Source: Balamuthia mandrillaris (Eukaryota; Discosea; Longamoebia; Balamuthiidae). From it: 28,474 nucleotides of DNA. The stretch is taken from NCBI GenBank assembly GCA_031835245.1, contig JAVKOQ010000547.1, positions 1-28,474 of the forward strand. Direction: 5' to 3'. Position 1 is the first letter of the stretch. Each line of letters begins with the position of its first letter. This document shows, piece by piece, positions 1-9,261 of the stretch. Position numbers and translations under genes: made by a program. The notes under the pieces are model-generated. The model worked only from the letters and a program-made list of their open reading frames with translations, was not told the origin of the DNA and made no database searches.

Positions 1-1929
1 CAAGGGATCCGCTCCCAACCGGCCACCCAAGGGTTTCACTGCAGGGACCTGGTGGCTCAGACCGCTTCCTTCGAGGATGCGGCCGAAGTGCTGGACCTGC
101 TGCGAGGACGTTCCGAGGTGAACGTTTTGGACGTGCGAGCGAGCGGCTGGCAGGAGGAGGAGGACCTTCTCCGCTTCTTTGACGCCTTTTGTGAGCAGTG
201 GTTGAAGGAGCTGACGCCAGAGGGAACGCCCTCAGAGCCGTTTGCTGCGTTCTTGCCGAGCTCAAAGGGGCAAAGCCCCCCTTCGCTGTTGGGGCTTGCG
301 GCCGCGGCTTTTGTGCAGAAAGGGGATGAAGGTGAGGAAGCGGAGCAGCAGGCGCCTCCGCATTTGCGGTGGTACCTCAAAGCCAAACGCGAGGAGAGCT
401 GCTCTGCTTCACGTTTGCGATGGGCTTTCATGTTGGAACTCATTACCACAAACGACGATGGCAAAGATCAGACGAGCGCACCATCTGGTTCAGCATCACC
501 TCCTTCCTTTTACTCTGAAGAAGAACAACAAAGCAGGCACCACTGTTGGTTTACCTTTCAGCCAGCCAGATCCTGTTGTAGTTATGACATCAGCGGGCCG
601 CTAGAGGATTGCTCTCATGTAGGACCATGGGCTGCTGCCTTGGATAAAGCTCTTGGGGTCAGCATGGACTTTTCTCGTTGCGAGCAGGGAGGATGGTTCT
701 TTTCGTCAGGGTCCGCTGGAGGCACCTTCACGCAACATAAATCTTCTTCATGCAACAGCGGAAGCAAAAAGGGTTTCACATGGACGCAGGTGCAACGAGT
801 CAGGGATGCAGTGAAGGTCTTTCTTCAGGAGTGCAACAAGAAGAAAGAAACGAAGCGTGAGGGCCAAAAGCAAGTGGTGGTGGCTCATGTGATGGCGGGA
901 GGAGAACGTAATATGGCTTTGTTGGACTTGCGAGCTCAAGCTCTTGACAAAGAGGCCTTATTTCCTCTAGAGAATGAGAGCACAGGGAAGCTGCACTGGG
1001 AAAAACGTTGCTGGTTTAATGTTTCAGCGATAAAACAAGATGAAAAGAAGAAACATAAGGATGATACGAATGACGAACAATCTACTTTGGATTTGGAAGC
1101 GGTGCAAAAGGCGATGGACAAGCTCATACGTGGAACTGTTTGGTTCGCAGTAAAGGTGGATCTTCCTGCTATCAATCCTTCACGTGAGCAAGAACTGAAG
1201 GCTCATCTGTCAGGATTGTATGACGGAGCAAATGTCGGCAAAGAAGAAGCCAGCAATGAAGGAGACATAGAGAAGGAGAAGCCAGAGAAAAAAGGGCTTC
1301 TGGGTTCTTGGTTCTCTCGGGGAAAGAAGAAAAAGAAAGGTTCAGCGGACTCGAAGTCTCTTCGGAAGAAGAATATCAACAAGCGCAACAACGGTCTCTT
1401 CTATGGCAGAGACTGGCCAAAAGTGTGGGAGCAATCCTCCAGTGGGACCTATGCCTGCCAGTTGGTTGTTCAAAAGCAACCAGGCAAGCAGAAACCATCT
1501 TGGAACTGGCGTTTGGGCTGTTGGGGATGCTGTGGCATGCTTTATTATCGACCTTCAAACGACTTTGGAAAACCTCACATCAGCAACTCTTTGTGTCCTT
1601 TACACAAGGCCCTCCTCATTCATAATTCCACTTCGTCTTTGGTTGCAAACAGCAAGAACAACAAGAGAAAGAAGAAAGCTATGGAGAGCAACAATGCACA
1701 ATCTTCACTCCCTTTGTCTACAAATGCGCTTCGGTCTGCTCTGCTTGCTGTGAACTTGGATGAAGGAATGTACGCGCTGAGCGAGGCCACTCCAAAAGTG
1801 CTGGCAAGTGGTTTAGTGGATCCAGAGGCGTTCTCAACCATGTTTGCTGGTTTGCAGTGTGGTGGCATCTTATCTCGGTGCTATTGTTGGCCAGAAAAGA
1901 GCATCAACGAGATGATGACAGAAGAATGA
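1..1929 (+). CDS. Unknown protein, 5' partial, single long open frame
   Basis: The frame is open from the first base of the window to a TGA at 1927-1929, about 642 codons, so the true start lies to the left. An AG at 41-42 after a pyrimidine-rich stretch could instead be a splice acceptor. I do not recognise a family. The N-terminal third is mixed acidic/hydrophobic (RWYLKAKREE near residue 125 of the visible frame). The middle is Lys/Glu-rich and charged, and a basic cluster near residue 440 (RGKKKKKGS) could be a nuclear signal or RNA-contacting patch. The last 70 residues (LRSALLAVNLDEGMYALSEA) look well folded. Parts of the middle are Cys/Trp-rich and unconvincing, and other frames look more protein-like there, so a missed intron or base error is possible. 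It converges on the next gene with 56 bp between stop codons. Confidence 0.6.
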   Translation, partial: QGIRSQPATQGFHCRDLVAQTASFEDAAEVLDLLRGRSEVNVLDVRASGWQEEEDLLRFFDAFCEQWLKELTPEGTPSEPFAAFLPSSKGQSPPSLLGLAAAAFVQKGDEGEEAEQQAPPHLRWYLKAKREESCSASRLRWAFMLELITTNDDGKDQTSAPSGSASPPSFYSEEEQQSRHHCWFTFQPARSCCSYDISGPLEDCSHVGPWAAALDKALGVSMDFSRCEQGGWFFSSGSAGGTFTQHKSSSCNSGSKKGFTWTQVQRVRDAVKVFLQECNKKKETKREGQKQVVVAHVMAGGERNMALLDLRAQALDKEALFPLENESTGKLHWEKRCWFNVSAIKQDEKKKHKDDTNDEQSTLDLEAVQKAMDKLIRGTVWFAVKVDLPAINPSREQELKAHLSGLYDGANVGKEEASNEGDIEKEKPEKKGLLGSWFSRGKKKKKGSADSKSLRKKNINKRNNGLFYGRDWPKVWEQSSSGTYACQLVVQKQPGKQKPSWNWRLGCWGCCGMLYYRPSNDFGKPHISNSLCPLHKALLIHNSTSSLVANSKNNKRKKKAMESNNAQSSLPLSTNALRSALLAVNLDEGMYALSEATPKVLASGLVDPEAFSTMFAGLQCGGILSRCYCWPEKSINEMMTEE

Positions 1930-1985
1930 ACCAAATGAAAGAACCAAAGGATCAAACGGCCGTTTCTTCATCATGTTTATCAACT

Positions 1986-4084
1986 TTAGCTGCGTTTAGA
2001 TGGAAGAGCGTCTTGTCGTTTGAGCTGTTCCACATACTTCCATACTTGACCACCGAATCTACTCCATTCTTTTGGTCCCATGTCCAGTTCTGTTTTTTAA
2101 AAAAAGAGTAAATAATGTAAAATAATAAAAGGAAAAAAAAAGAAGGGAAAAGGCAACAAACCTTCCATTAATGCTTCTTTTGTAAGCGTTTTCTCTCGTT
2201 GGAGGATCTTCTGAATGGCTTCGTCAACACGGCCTTGCATAGTTTCATCGAAAGTGGACCAGTGCACTTCTTCTATGTCTCGTGGTTTAACCTTGTAGAG
2301 TTTCCGTTTCGGCACTCTTCCTCGTTCATCAAGCAAGTAAAGCACTCTTCCCTCTTTTATGAAGTGGTTATACCTGTAGTGAACAAGGATGATTAAAAAA
2401 AAAGAAAGAAGGAAGAATCGACAAGAAAGAAAGCAAAAGCAGAAAAGAAGATAACATACTCATAACGATGAGGAAGACCTTTATCTGCACGGAATTTTTC
2501 GTTGGCTTCGAAGTCCCGTTCTTGGAAGGTTTGGCAGATCTTCGCAACCCGCTCTTGCTCAAACTGTTCTGGTCCATAACATTCATCGTCATTTTCACCT
2601 GACGTAGGACGGTCGGCGGCCACTTGATATGGCGATATGGAGCCATCCGTGTAGATTACAAACAACGGTTTCATCGCAATAGCAAAATTGTACTTCACCA
2701 GGTGAGGCACTGTTGTTGAAAGTTTTAGAGAAGCGATATCAAACAAAGAATAACTAACGAGAGAGAGAGAGAGAGAGAGAGAGAACGTACATAAGTCACC
2801 ACAGAGTTCAAAAGAAATAGACTGTACAGAAGTATCCAACAAAGGTTGCAAGCACTCTGGCAACGTATCATCAAAAGGCAGAAAGGCTTTGCTGGTTGGT
2901 TTAAATGACTTTTGTGGAGGTCGTCTTTTTAGTTCAGGAGCCTTTCTGACTTGGTCCTCAAAGTTTCCATAGTGGCCATTCGTTAGGAAGGGCGATCCTT
3001 TGGATTTTAGGCTCACATAAACTTGACCCTCTCTATCTGTGTATTTGTAAACAAGAACATTCGTGCTGAACATTTATCGGTGAGCAAGGAACAAAAGAAA
3101 AGCGAAGAAGAAGAAGAAGAAGAAGAAGAAGAACAAGAAGAAGACGAAGACGGAGGAAGAGAAGAAGAAAAAGAACAAATAGAATGACCCATTTACCCAT
3201 TCCATTTGTTGGATAAGAAGAATGAGGTGAGGACGGATGAAGGCTGGCCGTTTGCTTCATCTGTATCTTTTTCTTTTTCCTTTTCTTCCTCTTCTTCCTC
3301 TTCGCCATCATAAGAATGGCTCGTGCTTGCCGCCACACTGACCGCAAAGTTCTTGTAGACATGGTCCTCCTCTTTCCGATAAGGGTAGAGCAACTTTGGT
3401 GTGGCATATATGACTTGAGGCTCGTCCAACTTTTCATAGTTTACTTCAAAGAAGGCATATAAGTTCGAAAGAAGAAAGAAGCAAAAAACCAGGGAAAAGA
3501 ATAAGAAGAAGAGCAAGAAAGAAACAAGAAGAAGAAGAAAAAAACAAGAAGAAGAGGAAGAAGAACAACAACAAGAGAAGAAAGAAGATGAATGAAAGCA
3601 AAGCGAAGAAAGGAATGAAGAAGCAGAAGAGAAACAAAAAAAAAAGCGGAGCAAGCAATCAAGCAAACCTTGAGTGATGTACAGTGAACCAACAAACGAC
3701 CCTTCCTTTCTACAAATAAAGCCAACAAGGGTGTTGCCCGGATTATAAGGGTCGCCTCTGTCAAAGGGGTTCACCTGGTGATAGCCGCACCCAAAGGCAA
3801 TTGCTGCACTTTGGTTTTTGAAAAGAAAGAAAGAGAGTGGGTGCCCACATCAATCAAGCAGCAGCAGAAGAAAAAAAAAAAAGAGAGCGAGCGAATAGTT
3901 ACCTGCCTCGAGGATCGCCAGCTCTTCGTGGAGGACCTCCTCCTCTTCTTGGACCAAAGCGAGTCCCTTGCGAGGAGGTAGAAGAAGAGGCATCGGCTGC
4001 TTTGCTTACGTTGCTACCTCCTCTTGCTGCGCTCCCACCTTTGCCACTACGACTTGCACCTCCTCCTCGTTTCTTTCGTGGCAT
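1986..4084 (-). CDS. RNA ligase superfamily protein (covalent nucleotidyltransferase), 7 exons
   Basis: Exons 4084-3903, 3808-3669, 3443-3197, 3065-2791, 2709-2460, 2373-2162 and 2089-1986 join in phase to 469 residues. The nucleotidyltransferase motifs appear in order: motif I KWNG (Lys187 would be the AMP-linked lysine) followed by TNVLVYKY; the Gly/Phe-rich stretch FLTNGHYGNFED; a motif III-like SFELCGDLLPHLVKYNF near 274; motif IV KEGRV (Glu372-Gly373); and motif V LYKVKP (Lys392, Lys394). This fits ATP-dependent RNA ligases of the T4 Rnl/Rnl5 superfamily, which seal 5'-phosphate to 3'-OH RNA ends. The first 60 residues are basic and Gly/Ser-rich. Residues 61-130 carry a module with NPFDRGDPYNPGNTLVGFI and YATPKLLYPY. 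A Glu/Lys/Asp-rich insert lies just before motif I. The exact subfamily and the RNA substrate are unknown. A DNA ligase or capping enzyme is less likely given the surrounding motif wording. Confidence 0.75.
2759..2784. repeat. (GA)n tract in RNA ligase intron 4
   Basis: GA repeat, TC on the transcript strand, starting six bases after the 5' splice-site G at 2790, in an 81-nt intron (2710-2790). Confidence 0.9.
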
Positions 4085-4293
4085 CTCTTTGCTTTCTCTT
4101 TCTTTTCTTTTGTTTTTTCTTCTGTGAATAATTTATTCATGACGACACGGAAAATATCATGACGACACGATGACACATTGAGACGGAAACTTCCCAATTT
4201 TACTCCCAAATGGAACATATAATTATATGAAACATAAGAAAACAGGTCTGTTGTTCAACGGAGGGCGTACGTTTCGGAGATAGCCTCAACCAG
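4085..4293. promoter_or_regulatory. Intergenic region upstream of the RNA ligase gene, with a direct repeat
   Basis: This 209-bp gap lies upstream of the ligase start (minus strand) and downstream of the LPMO-like stop. A 13-bp word TCATGACGACACG occurs twice, at 4137-4149 and 4157-4169, so the copies are 20 bp apart, about two helical turns. The rest is AT-rich with a pyrimidine-rich run on the plus strand at 4085-4120, which would be purine-rich 5' leader in the ligase mRNA. No TATA box can be assigned confidently. Confidence 0.35.
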
Positions 4294-5653
4294 TTAAAAG
4301 AGTGCCTGTAGGACAAGAGAAGCAACTTGAGAGGCAGAGCCACCATCTTCCTCTCCATCTCCATCTCCATCGGTGGCACCGTCCTCCGTGTTGCCGTCCC
4401 CCATGGGAGGTTTTCCGTCCCAGTTCACAGGAGTGTAGGAGTAGCCGCTTACGGAAGCTATTGCTGGGCCGGTGTAGCTGTCCGAGTCCGTGGGAGCGTA
4501 CTCGTTGCGATAGAGGGAGGCATCAGGGGATTGGTAGCCTGGAATCTCAATCGTGGGAGCGGGCGTTTGGTCGTCGTTGTTGCTCGAGATGGATACATCC
4601 ACACATTGCACTGGATGAGAGAAAAAAATAAGAGAATGAAAGAAAAGCAAACAAACAATGAGAGATAACAAAACAGTAAGTTTCCGATATACAAAAAAAG
4701 TTTAACAAAGACATAAGAAAAAAAGGATAGTGCAAACCATAATATTCAATGGCACTGACTTGCTGGATGGCGTACCACTCCCAGCGCAGCACACAGTGCT
4801 CGCATTCCAAAGCAAACTCGGGGATCTTGACGGAGCCCCCCACCGTATTGCCTGTTACTATGCCGCTGCCATCTGTTGATTTATTCTTGTTAAACAACCA
4901 TGGATAACGATAAAATAAAATAGTTGCGCAGTATATTTTTTTAAAAAAGAAAACAGGACACGAGAGAGAAAGAAAGAGAGAAAGAGAGAGAGAGAGAGAG
5001 AGAAGAGAGAGAGCGTACGTGCACAGTTCCAAATGACGTCGATAAGGTACCAACGAGTAGCTGGGTCGTCAGTAGGGCCGGTGCTGAGGTAGATCAAGCA
5101 TTCTCCCTGTTTTTGTTATTTATGTTTTTTAAATTATCAGAGGACGTAAAGGAAGGAATAATATTTTCTGAAATAAAACCAGAAGATAAGAAGGAAAGAA
5201 GGAAGGAAGGAAGGAAAGCAGAAGAACTAGCGAAGAGAACGTTGCAGAAGCAAAAGACCTACCGGGTGAGGCGCATTTAGGTACCAGGAGAGATCCAAGC
5301 TTTGTCCAGCGGTAAGGGCCAAAAGCTCAGAAGAACCATCATACTCCAGCCCGCCGCACGTGTAACTCTTGTTGTTGAACAAAAAGTTACAATAATAACA
5401 AAAATAAAAATAAAAATAAAATAAAATAACGAAAAACAAAAACAAAAAACAACAAACGTACAGGGTAAGTAGCTCCTTGGGAGACGGTGCAACCCTGGCA
5501 ACCTTTGTCCACATGACCGACAGGAGCCCACATTTCGTGTTGCTGTCGGCCTTGCAGGATGTCCCTCGTGGTAGGAGAGGCCAGGTAACCATGGCCCAAA
5601 GCCAGGCCCACGAACATCAGAGCAAAAGAGACTACAGCGAGAGGGTGAGCCAT
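4294..5653 (-). CDS. Secreted lytic polysaccharide monooxygenase-like (chitin/cellulose-active type) protein, 5 exons
   Basis: Exons 5653-5462, 5367-5263, 5106-5019, 4872-4738 and 4610-4294 join in phase to 278 residues. Residues 1-20 are a signal peptide (VVSFALMFVGLALG); predicted cleavage leaves HGYLASPTTRD, the N-terminal His that forms half of the copper histidine brace in LPMOs. CGGL and a later APHPGECLIYLS segment follow; the His there is the likely second copper ligand. CVLRWEWYAIQQ...EYYVQCVDVSI near the end of the fold matches the closing strand and Cys pattern of the AA10/AA11/AA15-like and chitin-binding type-4 folds. Such enzymes oxidatively cleave chitin or cellulose outside the cell. 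After the domain comes an acidic Gly/Asp tail and a short hydrophobic end (ASLVLQALF), too short for a confident GPI signal. The AA family and substrate cannot be fixed by eye. It is divergent from the GNAT gene across 262 bp. Confidence 0.8.
4966..5012. repeat. (GA)n tract in LPMO-like gene intron 3
   Basis: Imperfect GA run (TC on the transcript strand) that begins at the donor GTACGC at 5018 and extends about 50 nt into the intron. Confidence 0.9.
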
Positions 5654-5915
5654 TGGTCGTTGCGTGCCTGTAACGTGTTATGTTCTGCAAGAAAGAAGGC
5701 CAGTAGTGATTGAAATATTAATAGTTTTGTAATTATAATTTGTAATTATAAATCGATTCCCATTTTAACAATTATCAATTAATTTCATTATTCCGCGAAT
5801 TATCGACGTTCTTTGATTTTCAATTGGATTAATGATGCTTTAGATCAGATCATGATCGTCTCATTATCGATAATTGTTGTAAAATTTTCAGTTTGAAGAA
5901 TCGTGCAGAATAACA
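5654..5915. promoter_or_regulatory. Divergent promoter region, LPMO-like gene / GNAT gene
   Basis: These 262 bp separate two start codons pointing away from each other. The core, about 5705-5890, is distinctly AT-rich compared with flanking coding sequence. It holds a tandem pair of TTGTAATTATAA-like words near 5727-5752, a GATCATGATC palindrome around 5847-5856 and a perfect 12-bp palindrome ATTATCGATAAT around 5863-5874. These are plausible transcription-factor sites or shared initiation elements, but no specific factor can be named from sequence alone. Confidence 0.4.
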
Positions 5916-7074
5916 ATGGAAGAAGAACGACTGTTGGGGCTGATAGAAGAGGAGTACGTGCGCGGGGTGGTGAGTTGGCATGGGAGCGAACCTACACAAG
6001 AGAACGGCGAACTACCGTTTCCTTCAGAATGGTTCACCTTGCTCAAAGCAAACGAGGAGGAGCGGATATTAACGTTCACGAATGCTGTGCTGAGGCCGAC
6101 AAAAGAGGTTTACGAGAGGCACAAAACGAAAGAGGAAATAGAGGAGCTTTTGGAGGAGTTGGACAGGTTTTATGGACGTAACTGTGGTTGGTCTTGGTGG
6201 CTCTTTCCTTCTTCTGCTCCCGGTAATTATCTTATTGATGTTATCTCTTTTGTGTTGTCTTTTCTTTCTCCTTCTTTCCGTTTTCGTTTTCTTTTGTTTT
6301 TGACAAATGGTTTACTACAACACCCCTTTTCTCTTTTCAAAGGAAGAGAGAAGTTTGAAACGGTGTTCTTGGAGAAAGCAAGCCAACGTTTCTTTCAACA
6401 TCCGGTTGAATACAACACTGCAATGGTCTTAGACTTGAATCAGCACCATCAACAAGTGGAAGAAGAAGCAAACCACAGGCACCACAACAGTAGCTCTGGT
6501 GGATTTGAGGTGAAACCAGTTTCGAATGCAGAAGAAGCAAAGTTGTTTGGTCGCATATTGGCACTTGGGTTTGGCTTTTCTTCTGCAGAAGAAGTCGAAT
6601 ACTGGGCAGCGGCTCATCAGAAAATGTGGACTCGCTTTGCTTCTCTTTCTGGTTCGTCTTCTTCTCCTTCGACTACTTCATATGATGCTCTTATAGGCTA
6701 CCTTGACGACAAGCCTGTCTCTGTTGGGTCTTGTGCTAGTCTTCCTCAAGTACTTCGTTCTTCTTTTGCTCTTCTTTTGCCTTCTTCCTTCTGTCTTCAT
6801 TTTCTTACAACAATTATAACAGCAAGCATGCTTTGGGATATCTTCGATAGCAACACTACCAGAGGCAAGAGGGCGTGGCTATGCCTCTCATTTGATGCAA
6901 ACGTTGATAGAGAGAAGAAGTGAGAACAAAACTTCAAATGCCGAGCCTCCCTGTTTCGTCTTGTTGGCAGCATCCGAGGGAAGTCGCTCCGTTTACTCCA
7001 AGCTCGGTTTTCGTGACATATGTTCTGTTCCTATCTTCACCAGAAGAACAACTGCATCAACACTAACAAACTAA
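5916..7074 (+). CDS. GNAT-family N-acetyltransferase, 3 exons
   Basis: Exons 5916-6222, 6343-6749 and 6823-7074 join in phase to 321 residues. The C-terminal third is a GNAT fold: GYLDDKPVSVGSC (strand 4 region), then SSIATLPEARGRGYASHLM at residues 245-263. There the RGRGYA segment (254-259) is the acetyl-CoA pyrophosphate-binding motif A (R/Q-x-x-G-x-G/A). LLAASEGSRSVYSKLGF is the typical motif B ending. The first 100 residues are acidic and helical, and the middle holds a His/Gln-rich linker (QHHQQVEEEANHRHH). The enzyme should transfer acetyl from acetyl-CoA to an amine; the substrate is not evident, and no signal peptide is seen, so it is probably cytosolic. Both introns are pyrimidine-rich (120 and 73 nt). 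Its stop lies 12 bp from the stop of the convergent peptidase gene. Confidence 0.8.
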
Positions 7075-7086
7075 AATAATGATTCT

Positions 7087-9078
7087 TTAAAAGAGCACTT
7101 GCAGTTCCAACTTTAAGCTATCAATAGCGCATGGCTCGTTCACCTCGCCCAATGGACTGTACATGCTGAAACGAAGGGTTCCGTTAGGAGAGACCAGGTT
7201 TGCAAACGTGTCATCCGAATGAAGCATGCTTAACACTTCCCCAAAGTAAAGCGGATGCCAAACGGCGGAGGTTGCTTTGCGATTGTGAAGGTTCGTGCCG
7301 AGCACATGCCACTCCTTGTGCGCAAAGTCCCGCACGGCAAAGTACCACTGTTGCATGTTCTTATGATGGCCTTCATTTTGAGACACGAAAAGAAATGAAT
7401 GAGTAACAAAGCGGATGAAAGAAGAATGAAAGGAAGAAAGGATAACTCCACCTCGAAAGTTCATCAGCAAAGCCATGTCCGTGACATGAGCAGATCCATC
7501 CATCAAATAACCCGGTAAAGCAAAATGTATCCATGTTTGATGTCCCTTCACCACTTCGTTCTCGTAATTGCCCCTCACCCTCTTCCCTCCTTTTCTTTCT
7601 TCCTCCATCATCCTCGTCTGATGTTGTTGAATCAACAACAGAGCAGAGGGAGCAGATGCCTCATCTGGAAAGAACTCCACATAGTTGGCCGGATCATCTT
7701 CCCCTCCGCTTTGGTCCTCTCGCCGCAAAGAATTCAACCTTCCCCTGCGTCTTCCAATGGACGTGGTCATCTGCGTCGGATACAGGTCCAATACCGAGCT
7801 CTGGGTCAGCGTGTAGCCCATGGAGTTGGCCATCTGCTCCACCAAGGGACCCAGGCTGTGAATGGCCTCACCAAAATGGAGGAAGGGGGTCATAAGGGAG
7901 TTCTCGTTGCCCGCTGGGTAGGTCTCTTCATTTAAGTGATAGATGGATGCTCCTCGCTCATACACTGGTGGATTGTACCTGTATTGCAGGTTTTTTTTAA
8001 ATCACACCATTATTTGTCGCGTTAGCATAAAGCAGAAAAGAAGATAGTGGGGTGGAAGCAGAAAGTACAAGACGGCTTCCGGGAATTCATCACTCCTGTC
8101 AGAGCTCCAATACAGTGGACCATTCATTATGGCGTTATACAGTCCATAAGGCTTATAGCGATAAGCAGGTCAGTAAGGAAATAAACGAGCTTTGATAAAA
8201 AGAAACGCACACTCTTTGGCCGCGTCTCAAGGAGGGGTTTCCTATAACGGTCCATAAGGGTATAATCGAATAACGTGATCAGCGGATGAGCAAATGCATA
8301 GGAGGCCTCCTGCGAGTACGAGTTTACTGGTCCCTCAATGCCTCCCTCCATCATCATGCCATGCACCAGCTCATGCATTAAGATGGTCACCAGGTCCAAC
8401 TGATCCATTGGAGTCTTTCCATCCATTCCCAAGTAATAAGGCAAGTCCAAGTTTAAGCCTATTGTCATGTCCACTGCGTTGTTTTGTTGATGATGATCAT
8501 TGTCGTTGTGAAGGTCGTTCAAGGTGTCTTCGTTGTCGGAGAGTATTTGTTTGGCTAAGGCAGAGGGAACAAGAATGTCGAAGCCATCCTCGGACTCGTA
8601 GGCTTCAAGGAAGGAGGTGGTGGAGCAGAAGGAGATGGAGAGGTCGTCATCCACGTCGGAGAGGTAAACGAGGTCCGCGATGACGTTTCGTTCGAGGATG
8701 AAATACGCCGATACGAGCTCAGCCTTTTCATTTGGGTTAGTGCTTTGTTTGATAGCATGGAAAAGGCGGGGTTCACAGGGAAAGAGAGATAAATCGTACC
8801 GCGTATGCGATAGCTTTGGCCATAGCAGGCATGGTCCGAGGAGGAACGCGAACAATGACGGAACCGTGGCCTAGACGCTTGTTGCCGTAAAGGTTCTCCA
8901 TTTCTCTCCTTTTCAAAATATGCTTCGGCGGAGGAACAAAAACTTTGGAGCTCTTTCCCGATGCCAATAGCCCATGCTTCTGTGTTGATACGTCCCAACT
9001 CTTCACCATCACCACCATCACCAACACAGCTGCAACCACCCAAAAACTTGACCGCAATCCGATCCCTCCACCATGCAT
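7087..9078 (-). CDS. Secreted/anchored HExxH zinc metallopeptidase, 5 exons
   Basis: Exons 9078-8800, 8723-8211, 8151-8069, 7978-7452 and 7370-7087 give 561 residues in phase. An N-terminal hydrophobic segment (FWVVAAVLVMVVMV) acts as signal peptide or anchor. The catalytic site is ILMHELVHGMMMEGG, with His210, Glu211 and His214. A second conserved block near 301-325, GASIYHLNEETYPAGNENSLMTP, probably supplies the third zinc ligand (His306), followed by GEAIHSLGPLVEQM. This pairing of HE-x-x-HG with S-x-x-HL...TYP-GN-NSLM is what I know from an uncharacterised family of mostly bacterial secreted peptidases. It is not classical metzincin HExxHxxGxxH. The spacer between the two blocks holds GLYNAIMNGPLYW, as in relatives. 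A longer in-frame start exists at 9222, but the ATG at 9078 puts the hydrophobic stretch at the N-terminus and is preferred. Confidence 0.75.
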
Positions 9079-9261
9079 CCTTTCTTCCCCTCCTCCAAAG
9101 TTGCCCCTCCCTTCCCTTCTTTGGCGAACCGACGTCTGTGCTTCGAACCTAATTTGGAAGGTCTTTGTTAAAGCGTCATGTCGGCAGCAATTTGTGTCGA
9201 CGTAAAATTGTGACGTCATCACTCCGATCGATCTTGATCGGTGACATCAGCTTTCCCTTCC
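9079..9261. promoter_or_regulatory. Upstream region of the metallopeptidase gene with CRE-type palindrome
   Basis: This 183-bp stretch lies between the dehydrogenase stop and the peptidase start. It contains a perfect TGACGTCA (CRE/bZIP-type palindrome) at 9211-9218 and an inverted repeat CCGATC...GATCGG with a 6-bp spacer at about 9223-9240, followed by GTGACATCAG. The sites sit about 130-165 bp upstream of the chosen peptidase ATG, a sensible promoter distance. The naming as bZIP site rests on consensus only. Confidence 0.45.

Noticed and set aside
3441-3764. Phe/Leu/Ser-rich open frames on the minus strand that look like membrane proteins
   Set aside because: They are the translated TTC/CTT-rich intron between 3444 and 3668 plus exon edges; the in-phase ligase exons explain the region.
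7087-9078. Leishmanolysin (M8) or classical metzincin assignment for the peptidase
   Set aside because: The HExxHxxGxxH spacing is absent, and the second block (YHLNEETYPAGNENSLM) does not fit the M8 pattern.
9079-9222. Longer N-terminus for the metallopeptidase starting at 9222
   Set aside because: It would bury the hydrophobic signal segment about 55 residues in and run through the CRE-bearing promoter; the ATG at 9078 gives a normal signal sequence.
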